NCBI GenBank assembly: GCA_041744575.1
Contig: JBGTKP010000054.1
Coordinates: 1-64,000, forward strand
From: JTS-RE37 sp041744575
GTDB lineage: Bacteria > Bacteroidota > Bacteroidia > Flavobacteriales > Flavobacteriaceae
Length of the DNA stretch: 64,000 bases
Direction of reading: 5' to 3'
The position numbers and the translations under genes are program-made. Numbering within the stretch: the stretch's first letter is position 1; every line of letters starts with the position of its first letter. Shown in pieces: positions 41,320-50,617 of this stretch. The notes under the pieces are model-generated. The model saw only the letters and a program-made list of their open reading frames with translations. It was not told the origin of the DNA and ran no database searches.

Positions 41320-42336
41320 ATGAATTCAGAGGAGGTTAGGGCGCTAAAATCCCTATTGGCCAATCGGCAGAAAATAGTCATAGTACCACACAAAAATCCG
41401 GATGGCGACGCAATTGGTGCGACACTGGCCTTGAATCATTATCTGAAGGATACCGGACATGAAACTGTGGTTATAACTCCAAATGATTTTCCAAAATTCC
41501 TGAAATGGATGCCGGGAAATCGCGACATAGTAAATTTTGAGAAGGAGAACATCCGTGCCCTGGAATTACTTGAGAAGGCAACCCTGTTTTTTACACTCGA
41601 TTTTAATCAGCTGAGCCGAACAGGACATTTGCAGCCCATATTGGAAAATGCCGTACAGCCATTTGTGATGATCGATCATCACCAGGAACCTGCCGGGTAC
41701 GCCAATATTCAATTTTCTGATACTTCCATGAGTTCCACCTGTGAAATGGTATACACCCTGATTGAACAGCTGGGCGACCTGGGAACTATTTCAGCTGATA
41801 TTGCCAATTGTCTCTATGCCGGAATCCTGACGGACACCGGATCCTTTAAGTATGCATCTACCAGCAGCAGAACACACAGGGTAGCAGCAGACCTGATCGA
41901 TAAGGGAGCAAAAAACGCAGAAATTCACCACAACATTTACGATTCCAACAGCCCTGACAGGATGAAGCTTTTAGGTTGCGCACTTGCCAACCTGAAGGTA
42001 TTGCCGGAGTATAACACCGCCTATACCACGCTGGACCAGAATGAGCTTGATGCCCATGAATATAAGAAAGGGGATACTGAGGGATTTGTAAATTACGCGC
42101 TCGCACTCAATGGGATTAGGCTGGCGGCAATTTTTATCGAGAACCGGGAAGAAGGGATTATAAAAATATCATTCCGTTCACAGGGTGATTTCTCGGTCAA
42201 TGATCTGGCAAGAAATTTTTTTCACGGGGGTGGGCACACCAATGCCGCAGGGGGTAAAAGTGAGCGCTCCCTTGCTGAGACTACCGCCTATTTTGTAGCC
42301 TTGTTAGCTGAATTTAAAATGATACTTACCAAATGA
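41320..42336 (+). CDS. DHH/DHHA1 phosphoesterase (NrnA-like oligoribonuclease / pAp phosphatase)
   Basis: The 338 residues have the four DHH-family metal motifs: PHKNPDGDAIG (H24, D28, D30), FTLDFNQLSR, IDHHQEP (D119-H120-H121) and AGILTDTGSFKY; the DHHA1 domain ends in FFHGGGHTNAAGG. The NrnA type degrades short oligoribonucleotides and dephosphorylates 3'-phosphoadenosine-5'-phosphate. The start follows a -7 box by 5 bases, and the stop overlaps the gldI start (ATGA). Confidence 0.93.
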   Translation: MNSEEVRALKSLLANRQKIVIVPHKNPDGDAIGATLALNHYLKDTGHETVVITPNDFPKFLKWMPGNRDIVNFEKENIRALELLEKATLFFTLDFNQLSRTGHLQPILENAVQPFVMIDHHQEPAGYANIQFSDTSMSSTCEMVYTLIEQLGDLGTISADIANCLYAGILTDTGSFKYASTSSRTHRVAADLIDKGAKNAEIHHNIYDSNSPDRMKLLGCALANLKVLPEYNTAYTTLDQNELDAHEYKKGDTEGFVNYALALNGIRLAAIFIENREEGIIKISFRSQGDFSVNDLARNFFHGGGHTNAAGGKSERSLAETTAYFVALLAEFKMILTK

Positions 42337-42887
42337 GATCCCTAAATTTCACTTGTCTAATTCTTCTGGCGGCTATGGGCTGCCAAGGCCCCGTACCCAG
42401 GAAACCGGTAGAGGTGCGCACAGGAAGTTTTATAAAAGAATCCGTTGAGAGAAATAAAAAACTCCTGGCATTGGAAGAAGAAAAAATCCATGGAATCATT
42501 GCCCGGGATACAGCGCATTCATATGAAGCCTCTTCCAGCGGTTCGTGGTATTATTATATTAATAGAATTGAAGAACCCGCCCCGCGGCCTGAGGAAAAAG
42601 ACCTGGTTACCATGAACTACGAAATTTTCAATCTGAACAATGACACTATATATTCTAAAGAGGAAATCGGACAGCAGAGTTACCGGGTAGACCAGCAGGA
42701 ATTATTCCCGGGCCTCAGGAATGGTATAAAATTGCTGAAAGCAGGGGAAACGGCCGTATTTTTGTTTCCGTCTTCGCTGGCATTCGGATATCATGGAGAC
42801 AACGATAAAATAGGAGCCAATGTGCCGCTCAGGGCCGTGGTAACCCTTCTTGCGATTGAGAAACAAAAAGACACTATTCTAAATTAA
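42333..42887 (+). CDS. gldI: Gliding motility lipoprotein GldI (FKBP-type peptidyl-prolyl isomerase)
   Basis: The 184-residue lipoprotein (lipobox LLAAMGC, C17) has a C-terminal FKBP-type domain (DLVTMNYEIFNLNNDTIYSKEEIG, LFPGLRNGIKLLKAGETAVFLFPSSLAFGYHGDNDKIG, PLRAVVTLLAIE). In Flavobacterium GldI is required for gliding, presumably for folding of envelope parts of the secretion and motility machinery. Its place between a DHH phosphoesterase gene and a second isomerase gene is the usual flavobacterial one. It links this locus with the SprB-like protein at 2572-10917. Confidence 0.9.
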   Translation: MRSLNFTCLILLAAMGCQGPVPRKPVEVRTGSFIKESVERNKKLLALEEEKIHGIIARDTAHSYEASSSGSWYYYINRIEEPAPRPEEKDLVTMNYEIFNLNNDTIYSKEEIGQQSYRVDQQELFPGLRNGIKLLKAGETAVFLFPSSLAFGYHGDNDKIGANVPLRAVVTLLAIEKQKDTILN

Positions 42888-42897
42888 CTTAAATTTT

Positions 42898-44019
42898 ATG
42901 AAAAAAACTTCGATTGGTATTTTCCTGGTTATCGCTACCTTGTTAAGTTGCAAATCAAGTAAATACGCAGATCTGGGAGACGGGATCTTTGCCGACATTC
43001 AAACCAGTAAAGGGGATATCATCCTGACCCTGGAATATGAAAGAACACCGGTGACAGTGGCTAATTTCATATCGTTGGCAGAGGGTACCAATCCCTTTGT
43101 AGGTGAACAATATAAGGAGAAGAAATTTTATGACGGACTTATCTTTCACAGGGTGATGAAGGACTTTATGATTCAGGGCGGTGACCCTTTGGGATCGGGT
43201 TTTGGTAATCCGGGATACAAGTTCAAGGATGAATTCAACGACTCTCTTCGCCACGACAAGCCCGGAATGTTATCTATGGCCAACGGCGGCCCTGGTACGA
43301 ACGGAAGTCAATTTTTTATCACTCATAAAGAGGCGCCTTTTCTCAATGACAGGCATTCCGTTTTCGGGGAAGTTGTTGCGGGGATGGAAGTCGTAGATTC
43401 CATTGCCAATGTTTCAACCTCCCAGGAAAATGACAAGAAGGACAGGCCGCTTCAGGATGTGGTTATTAAAACCATCGAGATCGTCAGGGTGGGGAAAACA
43501 GCAAAGCAATTTGATGCAACTCGCATTATGACTGACTATTTCGCAGAAGAAAAAGCGAAGCTTGCTGCCATAGAAAAAAATAAGGCGGATTTCGCCCAGG
43601 AAATTACCAGACAACCATCGGAAGCAGATTCACTTCCTTCAGGACTGAAAATAATTACTTTGTCGGAAGGTCAGGGTGACCAGCCAAAGATCGGGCAGAA
43701 GGTCCTGGTTAACTACGCCGGCTGGCTAACTGACGGAACCCTTTTTGATACCAGCGTTAAAGAAGTGGCCGAAAAATTTGGGATGTTTGCGGAAATCAAT
43801 AAAATGCACGGGGGGGAATTCTCACCCGCCCCTATGGACTATAGTCCTGAATCCAGACTTATAGCAGGCTTCAGGGAAGGTCTGATGACCATGAAAGTCG
43901 GGGATAAAAAACGGCTGTTTATCCCTCCTCATCTCGGATACGGACCGCAGGGAGGGGGACCGATTCCTCCGGACGCCAGCCTGATATTTGATCTTGAAAT
44001 TGTTGGTATTACCGAATGA
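42898..44019 (+). CDS. Lipoprotein with fused cyclophilin and FKBP domains
   Basis: The 373 residues start with a lipoprotein signal (VIATLLSC, C18). Residues about 32-200 are a cyclophilin (VANFISLAEGTNPF, LIFHRVMKDFMIQGGDPLGSG, LSMANGGPGTNGSQFFITH, LNDRHSVFGEVV). After a charged linker, residues about 245-373 are an FKBP domain (KIGQKVLVNYAGWLTDGTLFDTS, LIAGFREGLMTMKVGDKKRLFIPPHLGYGPQG, SLIFDLEIVGI). This is a dual-family immunophilin, known in Flavobacterium. It likely folds outer envelope or secreted proteins. It lies 10 bp after gldI and ends at a strong terminator. Confidence 0.93.
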   Translation: MKKTSIGIFLVIATLLSCKSSKYADLGDGIFADIQTSKGDIILTLEYERTPVTVANFISLAEGTNPFVGEQYKEKKFYDGLIFHRVMKDFMIQGGDPLGSGFGNPGYKFKDEFNDSLRHDKPGMLSMANGGPGTNGSQFFITHKEAPFLNDRHSVFGEVVAGMEVVDSIANVSTSQENDKKDRPLQDVVIKTIEIVRVGKTAKQFDATRIMTDYFAEEKAKLAAIEKNKADFAQEITRQPSEADSLPSGLKIITLSEGQGDQPKIGQKVLVNYAGWLTDGTLFDTSVKEVAEKFGMFAEINKMHGGEFSPAPMDYSPESRLIAGFREGLMTMKVGDKKRLFIPPHLGYGPQGGGPIPPDASLIFDLEIVGITE

Positions 44020-44050
44020 TCATCTGAAAAGAATCTCAAATTTACGTTAC

Positions 44051-44086
44051 AATAAAGGCCGGAAGCATGCGCTTCCGGCCTTTATT
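44051..44086. terminator. Strong terminator stem after the GldI/isomerase operon
   Basis: A perfect 16-bp stem (44051-44066 with 44071-44086) around the tetraloop ATGC has A-rich and T-rich ends on both sides, so it can stop transcription from both directions. It separates the convergent operon and the minus-strand GH-like gene. Confidence 0.92.
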
Positions 44087-44199
44087 TTCATTGGATATGC
44101 CAATGTATCTTAAGATGAGGCTTTCAATAAATATCACCCGACAACCTTTCCTCAGTCCCAGTGCCCTGACACTTGAGAAGAGGGGTAAGCAAGTATTTT

Positions 44200-45441
44200 T
44201 TAATAGCCGGTGATTTCCTTTATTTTGGAAAAAAAGCTTTTTTTCCTGGTTGAATTCATGCCCCAATCCACAGGTACGGACTGGTATCCGGCAGAAAAGG
44301 TCTCTCCCTGCCTCCTGTAATCAAAGAATCCCCAAGACACAAAAGATTCCACAGCCGAGACCAGGTTATTGTCCGGCGATTCAAAATTGTAGTGATCATC
44401 CTCATTCACCATGATCGGCTTTCTGGTATAACCCGGGACATTTCTGGTTTCCCTTATCAGGTCTGTCATCCGTGAAGGTTGCCTCAGGCCATTACCATGC
44501 AACAGTACATAATCCGAAACGGAAATAACACTGCTGTTAGGAGCCAACCCACCACTAAAACTGGTACTCACAGGCAAATTTCTGCCCACTGATCCAGCTT
44601 GTTTTACCCTGGTAATCAATTCATGCACCCGGTCAGGACCGAGGATATCGTGATCGTAATCGTAGTTGCATTCGTTATTGATCTCCACCAGGATATTTTG
44701 ATAATTCCGATCAATGATCCATTGGGTGATGTTGTCAACCGCCCGAATGACGGCGGCTTCATCCTCCAGAAGTTCATCCTGTCCGAAATAGAAGTAGCCC
44801 AAAATGACGACCATATGCAGTTCATCCGCTTTATTAAGCACACGTTCCAGTCGATCCATATATGCAGGTCTCAGTTCGCCTTTCTCATCAAATGCGGAAT
44901 TTATCCAGCCTTTATCATTCCCGTAACCTGTAGGGCTGCCCCCCTGCAAATTCAGGGTGAAAGCGAGTAAACCATGGGCTTTCCATTCGTCCATCGCAGC
45001 TACAAAATCGCTGGTATTCCTATTGGCATCCCATTTCCTGCCGTCAGGATAGATAAATAGTTTTGATGTTTCCGCATTCAGGTCATCAAAAATTCCCTGG
45101 ACCATCCGCGAGTTCATCAGCAGCCCTTCAATGTTGGCCCCGTTCCAGGACCTGCCCTCGTAAGTAGGCCGTCCATTAATATAGAATTTGTCATTCATGA
45201 TAGAAACGATGGTTTCCGAAGGGGCGGCCAATTCGGCAAGACTGTCAGAATCTTTTACTTCGGGCTCCGGCGGTACCGTATCGAGCTGCACCGTTCCGGT
45301 GGTATCCGGGGTGCCCGATATCGGTGCACTTTCTTTTGTGGGGATGATCTCCTCTGTATCCTTGGAGCAGGAAGTCATTGAGGCTCCTGTTAATAAAAAT
45401 GCAGCGACAATAGTGGTTAAGAACTTTGTTTTATTTTTCAT
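44200..45441 (-). CDS. Putative GH-A-clan glycoside hydrolase lipoprotein
   Basis: The 413-residue protein has a lipoprotein signal (LLTGASMTSC, C25), a Thr/Pro/Glu-rich linker (27-75) and a barrel domain. Two motifs fit clan GH-A (GH5-like): NILVEINNEC with N256-E257 as acid/base, and KPIMVNEDDHYNF with E347 as nucleophile; YFYFGQDELL and WGFFDYRRQG are also barrel-like. I cannot name a family. It is next to a GH63-like glucosidase gene but separated from it by two hairpins. It probably acts on a glycan at the cell surface. Confidence in hydrolase class is moderate. Confidence 0.7.
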   Translation of the reverse strand: MKNKTKFLTTIVAAFLLTGASMTSCSKDTEEIIPTKESAPISGTPDTTGTVQLDTVPPEPEVKDSDSLAELAAPSETIVSIMNDKFYINGRPTYEGRSWNGANIEGLLMNSRMVQGIFDDLNAETSKLFIYPDGRKWDANRNTSDFVAAMDEWKAHGLLAFTLNLQGGSPTGYGNDKGWINSAFDEKGELRPAYMDRLERVLNKADELHMVVILGYFYFGQDELLEDEAAVIRAVDNITQWIIDRNYQNILVEINNECNYDYDHDILGPDRVHELITRVKQAGSVGRNLPVSTSFSGGLAPNSSVISVSDYVLLHGNGLRQPSRMTDLIRETRNVPGYTRKPIMVNEDDHYNFESPDNNLVSAVESFVSWGFFDYRRQGETFSAGYQSVPVDWGMNSTRKKSFFSKIKEITGY

Positions 45442-45484
45442 ACTTGGGGAAATAAGAAAATTAATTAATAGTTAATAAAAATTC

Positions 45485-45513
45485 AGGCATTCGCGCAATA
45501 GAGGCGAATGCCT
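45485..45513 (-). terminator. Second of two tandem hairpins between the GH63-like and GH-A-like genes
   Basis: AGGCATTCGC (45485-45494) pairs perfectly with GCGAATGCCT (45504-45513); on the minus strand the stem is followed by GAATTTTTATT. It lies about 45 bases before the GH-A-like gene's ATG, so it could be a terminator of the upstream gene or part of a leader control element. Confidence 0.55.
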
Positions 45514-45552
45514 AATAAGCAGTTCAGTATCGTCAGGTGGTTTTAAAAAGAA

Positions 45553-45574
45553 ACACACGGATCACTCCGTGTGT
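45553..45574 (-). terminator. First hairpin, terminator of the SDR-GH63 operon
   Basis: ACACACGGA (45553-45561) pairs with TCCGTGTGT (45566-45574) around TCAC; on the minus strand the stem is followed by TTCTTTTT. It is about 115 bases after the GH63-like stop codon. Confidence 0.75.
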
Positions 45575-45689
45575 CTGAATGAAGTTGCAAAACTACGGCC
45601 AATTCAAGGGTTATTTTTTAAAAAAATCTTAAAATCAGCGCCTTAACGAAACTTTAGGATTTCTTTTTTGGCGTGCCAGTCCTTCAGGT

Positions 45690-48332
45690 TCAAGCGTGTA
45701 ATTTCTCAATAAGGTTGGCCACCAAAGCTGTCCAGCCCGTTTGATGGGACGCACCCATACCCCTGCCATCCTCACCGTGAAAATATTCGTAAAACACGAT
45801 CAGGTCGCGAAAATGTTCATCTGCATAAGCACGGCTGTGCTGGTTATTAACTGGTCGCTGTCCATCTCCATCCTTTAGGAAAATGTTTAACAGTCTTTGA
45901 CAAAGCAAATCCCCGATCTCCTTCATGTTCAAATTTACATTACTGCCGGAAGGGCAAGCGAATTTCAGGGAATCTCCAAAATAAGTAGCGTACTCCATAA
46001 AGGAATCAATAAAGAGGTAATTCATTGGAAACCATATGGGGCCTCGCCAATTGGAATTACCGCCAAAAAGGCCCGTAGTAGATTCTGCGGGTTCGTAGTC
46101 AATAGAATACGTAGTACCTTCTATGGAAATGGTATATGGGTTGCTATGGATCTTGCTCAGTGATCGGATCCCAAACGGAGACAGGAATTCTTCCTCTTTC
46201 AGAAGACTGGTCATCAGTATCGCGAATCTTTCTTTGGGAACCAGCGAAAGCAGAACATCCCTGTCCGGGGCATATTCTTCCATTACCTGGTATTTGCCGG
46301 TTTCAATCCGATGCTTCCGGAACCATTCCACACTTCGCCGAAATCTCGGTAATTTGTCCAGATACTCCTTCCTGATATTCAGTACGGCACACAATGACAA
46401 CATTCCGGAGATGGAGCGAACTTTAATTGGAATTGAGGGACCCTCTGGTAGAATCAGGGTATCGTAAAAAAAACCTTCCGACTCGTCCCAGGATCCCCTG
46501 GAGCCCAGGCTTATCTGATTTAAGGCTTCTGCAATAAAAACAAAGTGTCCGAAATACTTCATGGCCATGTCTTCAAAACTCTCATCCTCCAGAGAGATCT
46601 CAAGGGCCATCTCCAGCATATTGAGGCAGTACAAGGCCATCCAGGAGGTACCATCTACCTGTTCAAGTATCCCGTTACCCGGAATGCCATTGCTGCGGTC
46701 AAAAACCCCAATATTATCCAGGCCAAGAAAGCCTCCCTCAAATACATTGTTGTCAAAGCTGTCTTCCCTGTTGACCCACCAGGTAAAATTGAGAGTCAAT
46801 TTATTGAACATTCTTTTGAGGAATATGAGATCGCCACTCCCGGTCCTTTTCTTATCAAGCTGATACACCTGGAGTGCGGCCCAGGCCTGAACAGGTGGGT
46901 TGATATCCCCTAAAGACCATTCATATGCCGGTATCTGGCCATTGGGGGCCATATACCATTCCTTTGTGAATAACAATAATTGGTTCTTGGCAAAACCGGG
47001 ATCAATCAGGGCCAGGCTTACGCAATGGAAAGCGGAATCCCATGCCGCAAACCACGGATATTCCCATTTATCCGGCATTGCCAGGATATCATGAATACGC
47101 AGTGTTTTCCAGCCATTGTTCCTGCCCCACATCCTCTCGGACGGCGGCGGTGGCTCTTTGGGATCACCTTTCAGCCATTGCTCCACCTCATAATTATAAT
47201 ACTGCTTGGACCAGAGCAGCCCTGAGAATGCCTGTTTCTGTATGTTCTTATAGTCCTCAGGAATGCCTGCGAGCAGTTCCTCAAAATAGGTCTTGGATTC
47301 CTGTCTGCGCCGACTGAAGACTTCTTCATATTCCTGGCCCAATGGGTTGGATATCCCGTTCATAGATAGCCGCAACCGCAGGATTTTTGATTCCCCAGGT
47401 GAAAGTTCAAGGGAATATACAGGAGCACATTTGGTGCCCCCATCCTTTTGGGAAGCCGCCTTATAATCGTCCTGAATCACAGTATGGTGAAAAAAATCCT
47501 TTTTATAGTGATGATCATTGGGACTATTAAATATCCGCTCCCTATTTGTTTCGTTTTCAGTGAAAATAAGTTGTGAAGGAGGATCAAAATAAAAAATATA
47601 ATTTCCCACATAGGTATGCTCAACGGAAACCTGCAAGCCATGGTCCCCTTCCTGCTTTTGCAGCTTGGGTTGTTCAGGCATATCCATAAAACTCCATAAA
47701 TTCCTGAACCACAGGGTAGGCAGGACCACCAGTTTTGCCTCCTCCCCGCCCCTGTTGGTAACGGTGATGCTGATCAGTAGGTCTTCAGCATCTGCTTTGG
47801 CGTATTCAGTGACAACATCAAAATAGGCATTGTTCTCGAACAGACCGGTGTCCAGCAATTCAAACTCGGGTTCCTCCTTCCCCCTGCCCCCGTTCTCCCG
47901 GACCCGTTGTGCATAGGGAAATTCATTCTGAGGGTATTTGTACAGTTGCTTCATGTAGGAGTGAGATGGTGTATTCTCCAGGTAATAGTAGAGTTCCTTT
48001 ACATCCTCCCCATGATTGCCTTCAGGGCCGGAAAGACCAAAAAGCCGCTCTTTTAAAATCGGATCCTTTCCGTTCCAGAGACTGATCCCGAAACAGATAT
48101 TGCAATACCTGTCAGATATGCCCGCCAGGCCATCCTCTCCCCAGCGATAAGCCCTGCTCCTGGCATGATCATGCGGAAAATATTGCCAGGCCTGTCCATC
48201 CGGACTATAATCTTCCCTTACCGTGCCCCACTGTCGTTCGCTCAAATAAGGTCCCCATCGGAGCCAGTCCTTTTGATTGGCATAATGCGCATCTAACCGT
48301 TCCTGTTCTGCATTTTTCTTTTCCTTGGACAT
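45690..48332 (-). CDS. GH63/MGH1-like glucosidase
   Basis: The 880-residue cytoplasmic-looking protein (no signal peptide) starts with SERQWGTVREDYSPDGQAWQYFPHDHARSRAYRWGEDGLAG, the usual opening of the large bacterial GH63-related family. Its (alpha/alpha)6 barrel has PWFAAWDSAFH with D432 as probable general acid, and PGNGILEQVDGTSWMALYCLNML, NWRGPIWFPMNYL and HQTGWTALVANLIEKLH near the end. Related enzymes hydrolyse mannosylglycerate, glucosylglycerate or alpha-glucosides; the substrate here is not known. It follows the SDR gene by 5 bp, suggesting hydrolysis and oxidation of the released sugar are linked. Confidence 0.87.
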   Translation of the reverse strand: MSKEKKNAEQERLDAHYANQKDWLRWGPYLSERQWGTVREDYSPDGQAWQYFPHDHARSRAYRWGEDGLAGISDRYCNICFGISLWNGKDPILKERLFGLSGPEGNHGEDVKELYYYLENTPSHSYMKQLYKYPQNEFPYAQRVRENGGRGKEEPEFELLDTGLFENNAYFDVVTEYAKADAEDLLISITVTNRGGEEAKLVVLPTLWFRNLWSFMDMPEQPKLQKQEGDHGLQVSVEHTYVGNYIFYFDPPSQLIFTENETNRERIFNSPNDHHYKKDFFHHTVIQDDYKAASQKDGGTKCAPVYSLELSPGESKILRLRLSMNGISNPLGQEYEEVFSRRRQESKTYFEELLAGIPEDYKNIQKQAFSGLLWSKQYYNYEVEQWLKGDPKEPPPPSERMWGRNNGWKTLRIHDILAMPDKWEYPWFAAWDSAFHCVSLALIDPGFAKNQLLLFTKEWYMAPNGQIPAYEWSLGDINPPVQAWAALQVYQLDKKRTGSGDLIFLKRMFNKLTLNFTWWVNREDSFDNNVFEGGFLGLDNIGVFDRSNGIPGNGILEQVDGTSWMALYCLNMLEMALEISLEDESFEDMAMKYFGHFVFIAEALNQISLGSRGSWDESEGFFYDTLILPEGPSIPIKVRSISGMLSLCAVLNIRKEYLDKLPRFRRSVEWFRKHRIETGKYQVMEEYAPDRDVLLSLVPKERFAILMTSLLKEEEFLSPFGIRSLSKIHSNPYTISIEGTTYSIDYEPAESTTGLFGGNSNWRGPIWFPMNYLFIDSFMEYATYFGDSLKFACPSGSNVNLNMKEIGDLLCQRLLNIFLKDGDGQRPVNNQHSRAYADEHFRDLIVFYEYFHGEDGRGMGASHQTGWTALVANLIEKLHA

Positions 48333-48337
48333 ATCGA

Positions 48338-49156
48338 CTATCCGTTGGTGGTAAATCCGGGATAACAGGTCATACCTCCGTCAACAAAAATGGTGGTGCC
48401 ATTGATATACTCTGATTCATCAGATGCCAGCCAGGCGGCGGCCCGGCCAATATCTTCCGGAACCCCGATCCTCTTGTAGGGGATCAATTTATTCAGTTTT
48501 TCAAGGGCTTCCTCAGTGTCCCACGCATCCTTGTTTATGGCTGTCTTTATGGCTCCGGGGGCAATACTGTTACACCGCACCTTCATCGGCGCGTATTCCT
48601 GACAAATACTTTCCATCAACATAACGATAGCACCCTTGGAAGCTGCGTAATTGGCATGGCCTGCCCAGGGAATTATCTGGTGCACTGAGCTCATGTGAAT
48701 AATTTTGCCAAGCGATTTGGAAACTTCAGGCCTCATTCCCCTTTTTAAAAATTCCCTGATAGCCTCTCTGGTGCATAAAAACTGACCGGTCAGGTTGACA
48801 TCAATTACAAGCTGCCAGTCCTTAAGTTTCATTTCATGCAGGGATGCATCCCTCTGCAGGCCTGCGTTGGCAATGCATATATCAACAGTGCCGAAGTGCG
48901 CAATTGTTTTGTTAAACATCGAAGCAACCTGATCTTCCTTACTCACATCACATTGGATGGCAATGGCATCCCCGCAATCGTTGTCTATACTGATTTTATG
49001 TGCAATTTCCTCAGCCGCTTCGGGCTGCGAATTGTAATTGACAACCACATTGGCACCTTCCCTCCCAAGTGCCAGAGCGACGGCCTCCCCAATTCCGGAA
49101 CTGGCTCCGCTAATCACTGCGGTTTGCCCGGCTAGCCTTCTGCTGTTATTCTGCAT
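48338..49156 (-). CDS. SDR-family oxidoreductase, glucose 1-dehydrogenase-like
   Basis: The 272-residue classical short-chain dehydrogenase has the cofactor loop SGASSGIGEA (16-25), ANAG (96-99), the catalytic S156/S157, Y170 and K174 (YAASK), and the C-terminal DGGMTCYPGF typical of glucose 1-dehydrogenases. It would oxidise a sugar with NAD(P). The operon with a GH63-like glucosidase supports a sugar substrate. A TAAATTTG box lies 88 bases upstream. Confidence 0.85.
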   Translation of the reverse strand: MQNNSRRLAGQTAVISGASSGIGEAVALALGREGANVVVNYNSQPEAAEEIAHKISIDNDCGDAIAIQCDVSKEDQVASMFNKTIAHFGTVDICIANAGLQRDASLHEMKLKDWQLVIDVNLTGQFLCTREAIREFLKRGMRPEVSKSLGKIIHMSSVHQIIPWAGHANYAASKGAIVMLMESICQEYAPMKVRCNSIAPGAIKTAINKDAWDTEEALEKLNKLIPYKRIGVPEDIGRAAAWLASDESEYINGTTIFVDGGMTCYPGFTTNG

Positions 49157-49243
49157 AATTTATTTCTGTATTAAATCTGATATTCGTTAAAATGGGGCCA
49201 TCCGGAAAGGAGCGTCAAACTCCTGATACAGGTCGCACCCTGC

Positions 49244-49251
49244 CAAATTTA
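49244..49251 (-). promoter_or_regulatory. Possible -7 promoter box of the SDR-GH63 operon
   Basis: TAAATTTG on the minus strand matches TAnnTTTG, about 80 bases before the SDR start. The long leader (49157-49238) shows no clear fold. Confidence 0.35.
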
Positions 49252-49339
49252 CTCTGTTTTTTCGGATTTCTGCGACTGATCCGGATCGAGGTTGGTAACA
49301 GGGACCATCCTGACAATTCTGAAATAAACAGGACTTTTT

Positions 49340-50617
49340 CTATAACAGCCTTTTCGGATTTTGTCTGTTAAATGGGCGGATGATAAGCCCGAGCGGGCGA
49401 TCATAATTCAGATAATTGAAGAACCAGTCAATAAAGGCCATAAGTCTGTTCCTGTGCCCGACAAGGGCAAAAATATGCAGCAGCATCCATAAGATCCAGG
49501 CGAAAGTACCCTGAAATTTGTAATTCGGAAGATCTACCACCGCCTTGTTCCGGCCAATGGTGGCCATCACGCCTTTGTTCCTGTAGCTGAAGGGTTTCAT
49601 CGGTTTGTTCCTGATTAATGCAAGAAGGTTTCCGGCCAAATGCCTTCCCTGCTGTTGGGCTACCGGAGCAAGCATTGGAAGGCCTTGCGGACGTTCTTCG
49701 CTGATATGGGCCGCCACATCCCCAATAGCAAAGACATGGGGAATCCCTTCGACCTGATTAAATTCATTGATGAGAATCCTGTTGCCTCCGGCCATACATC
49801 CGGGAGGGAGATTATCGATGGGGGCTCCCTTCACCCCGGCAGTCCAGATCACTGTATCGGTGAGAAAAGTAGATCCATCTGCCAGGGTGATGTTGTCACC
49901 GTCATATCCGGTGACCCGGGAATTGAGAAAAACATTCACCCCGAGTCCGTGAAGGTACTCGAGACTTTTTGCCGACGCTTCCTCTGACATGTTATTGAGT
50001 AACCGGTCGGGCGATTGGTAGAGGTTGATGTGCATTCGGGAGAGGTCGAGTTCCGGAAAGTCCTTTGGAAGCACAAAGCGCTTCATTTCGGCGAGGGCAC
50101 CTGCGAGTTCCAGTCCTGCAGGACCTCCTCCAACAATAGCAATATTCACGATTTCTTCGAGTGTTTCCTTCCCGGAATTCGACAACGCCCTCTCAAGATT
50201 CTGAAAAACATAGCTTCGGAGATTCAGAGCGTCAGGAATTGATTTCAAAGATAAAAGCTGGGATTTGATATCCTCAAAATTGTAATAATTGTTCTGACTA
50301 CCCGTAGCGATGATCAGATAATCAAATTCGAAAATACCAACTGAAGTAAGCAGGGATTTCTGATCGTCTCCCAAACTATAAACCTGTCCCATCCGAAATC
50401 TGATATTTGCGGAAGACCTGAAAATTCGTCGTACGGGATAAGCAATGCTTCCAGGTTCCAGGCCACCCGTAGCCACCTGATACATCAAAGGTTGAAAATT
50501 GTGGTAATTGTTCTGGTCCAATACCAATACATCCACCGGCTTATCTCGCAGGGATTTGGCAATGGCTATACCACCGAATCCACCACCGATAATAATAATT
50601 TTTGGTTTCCTATGCAT
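49340..50617 (-). CDS. NAD(P)/FAD oxidoreductase, type II NADH dehydrogenase-like
   Basis: The 425 residues start at the ATG at 50617 (MHRKPKIIIIGGGFGGIAIA); an in-frame start 18 codons upstream is less likely because the dinucleotide fold normally begins close to the N-terminus. There are two Rossmann motifs (IIIGGGFGG near residue 9, IAIVGGGPAGLELAGALAEM near 150), VFAIGDVA, and a C-terminal hydrophobic pair (WILWMLLHIFALVGH, FIDWFFNYL) that anchors NDH-2 at the membrane. It would pass electrons from NADH to quinone without pumping. It is a single gene; no promoter box was recognised. Confidence 0.88.
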   Translation of the reverse strand: MHRKPKIIIIGGGFGGIAIAKSLRDKPVDVLVLDQNNYHNFQPLMYQVATGGLEPGSIAYPVRRIFRSSANIRFRMGQVYSLGDDQKSLLTSVGIFEFDYLIIATGSQNNYYNFEDIKSQLLSLKSIPDALNLRSYVFQNLERALSNSGKETLEEIVNIAIVGGGPAGLELAGALAEMKRFVLPKDFPELDLSRMHINLYQSPDRLLNNMSEEASAKSLEYLHGLGVNVFLNSRVTGYDGDNITLADGSTFLTDTVIWTAGVKGAPIDNLPPGCMAGGNRILINEFNQVEGIPHVFAIGDVAAHISEERPQGLPMLAPVAQQQGRHLAGNLLALIRNKPMKPFSYRNKGVMATIGRNKAVVDLPNYKFQGTFAWILWMLLHIFALVGHRNRLMAFIDWFFNYLNYDRPLGLIIRPFNRQNPKRLL

